A stretch of 64,000 bases of DNA from Spirodela intermedia (Eukaryota > Streptophyta > Magnoliopsida > Alismatales > Araceae): assembly GCA_902729315.2 (NCBI GenBank), contig LR746277.1, positions 629,501 through 693,500 of the forward strand, in the 5' to 3' direction. Positions 57,656-64,000 of the stretch are shown one piece after another; within the stretch, counting starts at the first letter, position 1, and each line of letters opens with the position of its first letter. Under the pieces are notes generated by a model, which was given only the letters and a program-made list of their open reading frames with translations, did no database searches and was not told the DNA's origin. Position numbers and translations under genes: made by a program.

Positions 57656-60600
57656 ATATGTCGAGATTCAACTATGAAAAAGAATAGAATACAAGTTGGA
57701 AATGATCTTAGCTTAATCTCATATGAGTTTTGGAGGATTCAAAAGAAGAACAAAGATCATTCATCAAGTTTTGAATTAATTCTACTCATCTCAATCAAAA
57801 CGTGCATGAAACGGAAATAGCTTGCCGTAAAATGTGAATAAATGACAAAAGTAAGTAAGTAAATACTAAAAGTAGGAAGTAAATCGTTGCCCAAGTTTAG
57901 TCTAGCTCCTAGACAATTAGAGACACTAGTGTGTCGGCTTGGTTTCATTTGGACATGTCACACCACACTGCAAGTCACAGAAATATTGTCCAAAAGTGCT
58001 ACCACTTGCCAGAGAAATCTATCGAAAGAGGAGTTGACAACACTATCACCGTCGTCTAGGGAGAGAAGGGAAGAGCTGACCATTTGTTGGAGGCCTTGAG
58101 TGCAGTCATGGGAGGAAGGAAGAAGCTTGCCTATTATTGGATATGTCGATCGTATTCGTGACTACTATCAGGATTTTAAAGATAATTGATAATATCTATT
58201 TTACCATAAAATAATTGATTATTATCTTTATATCCTTAGTAATGATATATGTGAGGACTTAAGTTTCCAGTATCATGGTGCTTCACAAGCTGTTGGATGA
58301 GATATGCTCAATCACGTGGCTGACATGACTCAGTCATTGTATATTAAATCACACAAATATAAAATTAATAAAACTAGAAAATATAATTTTTTAGATATTT
58401 AGAAGTATTTCTGAACAAATTTATCAATTATAATTCAAAAAAACTTCTAAAAATAGTAGTAATTTTTCAACTCGATCATAGGGATGGAATATAATATCTG
58501 GTAATTATTCCAAAGTTTCCTCAATGAATATGATTTTCTATGAATTTTTTACTAGGAAATGAAAAGGAAATATATTTAAAATTCTCAAAAAAGGGAAATA
58601 AGGGTGTGGACATCATGATGACATCAATGCTCGGCAAACGCGAATTGGGTAGAAATAGAGTTCCGCCCGATGATTCTTACGTAAGTGATTATAGACGATT
58701 TAATTGATCAAATTAAGATCTGTAAAAGTCGGAAGAATCGTAATAGAACAAAGTATATTTTAGTAAATTAAAATCACAAAAACTATCACTAAATAAAGTG
58801 TAATGTAAGTTGAAAGCAAGAAAATAGAGTTCCGCCATCACGACGATGATGTGTTGGTGATGCACCAGAATCCTAAGTGTTCGGGAGGATCGTCGTGCAG
58901 TGTATATGGCCTCGAAGGCTCTCCTTAGACAAATACGATGTGGGCAATCTCTAGATCTTTTCGTGAAGTCTAGAGATTAATGAAATGGGTCGTTGAGTCA
59001 TCTCCGGCGGCTGTCACCTAGTGGAGTGGAAAAACAGTGACTTTGTGACTCTCTGGTGGCTGTCACCCGACAGAAAGGAGCTAGATGGAGGTGGGGCGCG
59101 TGTCAAGAAGCTTCATCCTTAGGTCTACGCAACAAAAGGAGGCTCTTCATTGCATCTAATATGCTCTCAGGAGGTGGCGACTCGTCTCCCAGCGGATCGT
59201 CCTCTTCCTAATGACGGTTTGTTCGTCGATCAATCAGAGATGATTTACTCGATGGATTTGTGATCCTTTTATCGCAAATCATTCAGTAATTTTAGTAGCA
59301 ATGCTCCGCGAATCGCATTGACAAGATTTTTGTGGATGATCCAGCGATTCTCGTTGCTTAATCCTTCACTGGCAATTTGCAAGAAAGTCACGATAATCAG
59401 ATAAAAATATATGAATTTTGACTCTGGGAGGATTCGAACCCACACCGGTCGCCCGCCTCTAAGGAAGGTGTGACACGAGTTTAGTCCCGCATCAGTTGTG
59501 TGCCGATTTTTCGGGCGAATATATAGTAATGTTAGCTTTGTAAGCAAAGTCACTTCTCTCGCGTGTACGACCACTCCTTGCCCCACAGGCGGCTTGCCAC
59601 CGGTGACGTGGAAGGAGAGTGGCACACACGTGCCCCTATCGGTCCAAACCAAGCCGCTCGAGCCCCTGCTCACGGCTACTCCCCGACTGCGCTTCTGACC
59701 TGCTTGCAGGCCCGGCTGGTAGTGGGTCTCACCATTTTGCAATATTTTTATTTTTATTTCTTATTCTTCATTTATCTCAAAAGTAAGACTGTAAAAATCA
59801 TATAAAATCACATAATTACCCAAAAATTCACATTAATCAACTAAAAACCACTTTTCACACTTTAACACAAATATAAGTCTATTTATCATGAGTTAAGGCT
59901 AAAACTATATTATTTAATAATTATTAACTCATGATAATAAAGACTTATCAGTGGCACTCTGAGTGACGTAGGATCAACCCACCGCGAATTGTTGCTGATT
60001 GGGAACTTAAGTTCCGAGTACCGTGGCACCTCCTTAGCCATCAGATCATCCTTTAAGGCCACGTGTGTGCTGAGCAGCATCAAATTCGTGAACTAACGAT
60101 AGATTGCTTTACGCATCTGGTATCGTGGCGATTCGCTAGCTGCAAGATTAGGCTAATCTGATGTTGTGGCTCACTTAATGCCACTAGATCACACTGTGCT
60201 CTAGATGGTTGTACTGAAACAAACAAAAATATTTAGTCCCACATCAGAAGTTTGCCATCATTTAACTTGAATATAAATCAAAGATTTTCTGTGTTAATAG
60301 AGATCCCTTCTCCCGAAATAAAATAATACTCAAGACCATCTTGGGAGAAGGCAATACGGTGGTCTATCCTCGCACATGCACGTATGTACGGGTGCTCCTT
60401 GCCCCATGATCGGTTGGCCACCAAGACATGGAAGGGGAGTAATGCACATGTGCACAAAGCGAGGCCTTCGTCACTCCAGCCCAACTCGTGGCTTCCCTAA
60501 TCTGGGTATACCCACTCGACCATTGTTCCCCCTCTAGATCAGCTGCCGAGTGCTGATTTGCTAGTGAGTAGAAGCTTTTTTTATATCTTATTCTTTTTAT

Positions 60601-60738
60601 TTTAATAATCAAAAATTACACTAAGTATTTGAACTTCAAACTTTTAAAATTAACAATATATCCTATATTTATTTTTCAAGTTAAAAAAATAAAATCAAAT
60701 AATAAAACTAATTAAAACACATAAATTTAGCCTTGACA
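57648..60738 (-). mobile_element. Inverted, truncated LTR-2 with its polypurine side on the right
   Basis: In minus orientation it starts TGTCAAGGCTAAATTTATG at 60738 and follows LTR-2 to about 57648, lacking the last 700 bp or so (including the CT-rich tract). To its right the minus strand shows AAGTTGGATGT, a decayed polypurine tract, so it was a 3' LTR. An LTR-1 solo copy interrupts it at 58321-59950. Confidence 0.75.
58316..59955 (-). mobile_element. LTR-1 solo LTR, TSD GTGGC
   Basis: LTR body 58321-59950 (1630 bp), TGACATGACTCAG to GACTTATCA, with perfect GTGGC at 58316-58320 and 59951-59955. It contains one 144-bp unit, the B-box (near 59433), the TATA-like box and the hairpin. Confidence 0.95.
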
Positions 60739-62655
60739 ACATCCAACTTAGAAGAACCGCATAGTTCTCCGACATTACAACTTGGTGCTGAATCTCAAGC
60801 CACACACCTTCATCACTAATATGAGAGTACTCGATCACTACTACCATAATAGCTGCAACCCTCAAGAATTCCGAGTTATAGTCTAAACTACACTCAAGAA
60901 TGAGGTAAAGAAATCATGAACATTATTTTATCCAAACAACATGCATGGGTCTACCATATTCATCCAAAACTTAACATTGATATTTTAAATATATTAATTA
61001 ATTTATCTTCTTTGCTCAGCTGCAAAACTTGTTTCACCAATATTGACCAATTTTTTAACTTATCACTTAATTTGAGGTTAGAGAATAAATCTAGTTGATC
61101 TAATTAATCTCCAAATGAAAGAATGCATCCTCAATTTAAAGCCCTTTATCCATAGAATTATGGTAGTAACACATTTCCTCTACTTTCAATTTTGTCTCCA
61201 AATGATGCATTTTACTTTGTTCAATCTTCTTCACTTAAAATTGTAAACATTTTCTATCTTAACTCCATAATGCAACCACTCTTCACTGATGTCTCCATCA
61301 GTTGATCCCAAGTCTTATATCTATTTCATGCCCAAAAATATTAACATAACCATAGAATCAATATTTGAAGGAGCTTGGAGCACTTAGCCTTTTTTATCTG
61401 ACAAAAAGAGAGAAAATAGACAACTCTGCAATGAAAATGCCACCATTCCCAAAAACAAATTTAGATCTTGTTAAATAATGGGGGAGTGAAGCAAAAGAAA
61501 GTATAGGGGAAAGGAGCACTAAGAGAGGGGGAAGGTGGACTTCTATTGTTTATATTGATTTATTTTTAACTTTATCTGAAGTTTTTTTTGGTTGAACTTA
61601 ATGTTTTTACTTGGGTCCAAACATTCAAATTTTACATTGCACTATCTAAATTTCTGACATGAATAGTTCCATACTCGCACAAACAAAAGCTTGAACATAC
61701 ATACACCCATAAATGTTATGATCAACATATGAAGTATTTCTAAATGTAAAACTCACATTTATTGGCCTTCATGAGTTGCATGTATAATTTTTTCATCATA
61801 AAAAAGTAAGAGATTATTAGATTTTTAACTATATTTTGTTATGATGATGGAAAATACTCATAAGAGTATTAATGATAAAATTATTCTTGATATATGATTA
61901 CATAAGATATTGTTTAAAAAATAATTCAAGATAAAAATATCATATTTACAAGTGTCAATTCTTATATTTTATTCTTGAAACATAATATTGAGTTCAATTA
62001 GTGTGCTGATTTTACTTTGTTAAAGTATTCCTTTGTATTTCCAATAAAAGTATCAATATCTACAGAAAGCAAACAATGAAGAAATTAATAATTAGGACAA
62101 TTAAATAAACAAAAACTTATAAACTTCCATATGTGTGAAAACTTACCTACTCTATTATGTACCCATAATTTTTTATCTTTTGAAATAACTATAGCATCAA
62201 ATTAATCATTTGAATTCAAATTGCTCATCGCACATGATTTTCTCAATATTATCAAATACACTTTGAAACTGATTTTTAATATTCTCAATCACCAAATCAT
62301 GATTAAAATATTGAGATCATGATTTTTAATATGCTTCATAATGTGATAATTTGGATAAGTTTTGGTCGTTAAATCATTATTTCTTTAAGACTCACAGTAC
62401 TTATTATATTGTAGTAATATCATACCCTCACCAAACTTGACCAAACCAATATGCTTCAGATTCAGATGTTTTATTTTACCATATTTATTTCTAAAGAGGA
62501 TATCTAAATATTCAAAGAAATTATTTCTTTTTTAGTTTTGAACTTTCTAACTTGTTTTGGTAATATAGATATTGGGAGACAATAGTTGCAAACTCCAACC
62601 AAGTCATGTGAGTTAACTAATCTTCATAAGTTTATTTCTTTGCCATAATGAGTAC
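60739..62655. other. Unassigned, possibly internal sequence of an Athila-like element
   Basis: By position, the minus strand next to the LTR-2 should be the 3' internal region of a family-2 element. No coding motif is readable in any frame. It is AT-rich with a purine-rich patch near 61490-61545. Confidence 0.4.
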
Positions 62656-64000
62656 TGATAAGTCTTCATTATCATGAGTTAATAATTAATAAATAATATA
62701 GTTTTAGCCTTAACTCATGATAAATAGACTTATATTTGTGTTAAAGTGTGAAAAGTGGTTTTCTGTTGATTAATGTGAATTTTTGAGTAATTATGTGATT
62801 TTATACAATTTTTACAGTCTTACTTTTGAGATAAATAAAGAACAAGAAAAAAAAATAAAAATATTACAAAATGGAGGGACCCACCAAGCCTGCAAGCGGG
62901 TCAAAAGCTCAGTCAAGGAGTAGCCGCGAGCAGGGGCTCGAGCGGCTTGGACCGATAGGGGCACGAGTATGCCATTCCCCTTCCATGTCACCAGTGGCCA
63001 GCCAGCTATGGGGCAAGGAATGGTGGTACACGCGAGAGAAGGAACTTTACTTAGAAATCTAACATTACTATATATTCACCTGAAAAATCAGCACACAACC
63101 AATGTGGGACTAAACCCATGTCACACCTTTCTTAGAAGAGGCGGGCAATTGACACGGGTTCAAATCCTCCTAGAGCCAAAACTCATATTTTTATCTAATT
63201 GTCACGACTTTCTTGTAGATCACCGGTGAAAGATTAAGCAACCAGAATCGTTGGATCATTAGTGAAAAATCTCATCAACGCGATTCGTGGAACATTGTTA
63301 CTCAAATTGTTGAAGGATTCGCAATAAAAGGATCATGAATCCATCGAGTAAATCAACTCCGATTGATCGACGAACAAGTCGTCGTCAAGAAAAGGACGAT
63401 CCGCTGAGAGACGAGTCACCACCTCGAGAGCATACCAGATGCAATGAAGAGCCTCCTCTTGTTGTGCAGACCTAAAGATGAAGCTCCCTAACACACACCC
63501 CACCTCCATCTAGCTTCTCTCCGTCGGGTGACAGCCACCAGAGAGCCGCAAAGTTGCCGTTTTTCTATTCCGTCGGGTGACAGCCGCCAGAGACAATTCG
63601 ACGACCCATTTCATTAATCTCTAAACTTTGCAAGGAGATATAGAGATTGCCCACATCGTCTTTGTCTAAGGAGAGCCTTCGAGGCCGTAGACACTACACG
63701 ACGATCCTCTCGAACGCTCAAGATTCTAATGCATCGTCGGCGCATTGCCGTCACGACGCTAGGACTTTGTTTTCCTGCTTTCAACTTACTTTACGCTTCA
63801 TTTAGTGATAATTTGTGTGATTTTAATTTACCAAAATATACTTTGTTCTATTACGATTCTTCCAGCTTTTATAGATCTTAATTTGATTAATTAAATCGTC
63901 TGTAATCACTTACGTAAGAATCGTCAAGCAGAACTCTATTTCTACCCGATTTACGTTCACAAGGTGCTGATGTCATCCTGACGTCCATACCCTTATTTTC
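62656..64000 (+). mobile_element. LTR-1 copy cut by the right window edge
   Basis: Starts TGATAAGTCTTCATTATC with a textbook terminal hairpin (62658-62733). It proceeds through the GC-rich upstream region, TATA-like box (near 63069), B-box region (GGTTCAAATCC near 63160) and the as-1-like region at 63968-63985. It is broken off about 250 bp before the expected end. Whether it is a solo LTR or part of a full element cannot be seen. Confidence 0.9.
62658..62733 (+). repeat. LTR-1 terminal hairpin (type example)
   Basis: ATAAGTCT (62658-62665) pairs with AGACTTAT (62726-62733). TTATCATGAGTTAA (62669-62682) pairs with TTAACTCATGATAA (62710-62723). That is 22 base pairs, interrupted by a 3/2-nt internal loop, with a 27-nt apical loop. 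It begins two bases inside the LTR terminus and is present in every readable LTR-1 copy. Confidence 0.9.

Noticed and set aside
62658-62733. Inverted repeats read as a MITE with terminal repeats
   Set aside because: The repeat always sits at the same LTR terminus, has no target duplication of its own, and belongs to LTR-1.

Overview
The window is nuclear DNA of a flowering plant. Two things show this: a plant receptor-like protein gene at the left edge, and about 60 kb of nested plant LTR retrotransposons (Copia, including Sirevirus-like, and Athila-like Ty3/Gypsy). The GC-rich, Ala-rich first exon of the receptor gene leans weakly towards a monocot. I cannot name the species.

Layout. 1-2681 (minus) is a leucine-rich-repeat receptor-like protein gene: signal peptide, LRRNT, about 27 LRRs, one 213-bp intron. 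It runs off the left edge before its transmembrane end. It is the only host gene I can support. 2828-4690 shows nothing recognisable. 4700 to about 16450 holds a decayed Sirevirus-like Copia element (Copia-1), split by LTR insertions. 18037-20117 is an LTR of a second family (LTR-2). 21277-22942 is an old copy of the main family (LTR-1). From 23978 a second decayed Copia (Copia-2) runs to 29646 and resumes at 43420. Inside its RNase H region sits a short-LTR Copia in minus orientation (Copia-3, 29647-43419), itself riddled with LTR-1 copies, some inserted inside other LTR-1 copies. 44694-57655 is the 5' LTR, primer-binding site and broken gag of an Athila-like element (family 2). Its LTR was hit twice by family 1: a solo LTR (45352-46935) and a complete element (47428-55709). 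57648-60738 is an inverted, truncated LTR-2 with another LTR-1 solo copy inside. The window ends within one more LTR-1 copy (62656-64000).

The centrepiece is the complete family-1 element at 47428-55709 (minus). It has perfect 5-bp target duplications (ACCCT), two LTRs of about 1.9-2.05 kb, an 18-nt tRNA-Asp primer-binding site, a polypurine tract and one long open reading frame for an Athila-type Gag. It has no protease, reverse transcriptase, RNase H or integrase. It is therefore a non-autonomous, gag-only element of the kind called TR-GAG. Related LTRs make up roughly 40% of the window, nearly all as solo LTRs with matching target duplications.

The LTR-1 sequence has features of its own: a 22-bp-stem hairpin at its 5' terminus, a doubled TGACG (as-1-like) site, a tRNA-type B-box, a 144-bp tandem repeat that varies in copy number, and a short stretch where three nested copies have inserted. 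Repeat boundaries come from TG...CA ends and flanking 5-bp duplications read by eye. Boundaries of older copies are approximate.
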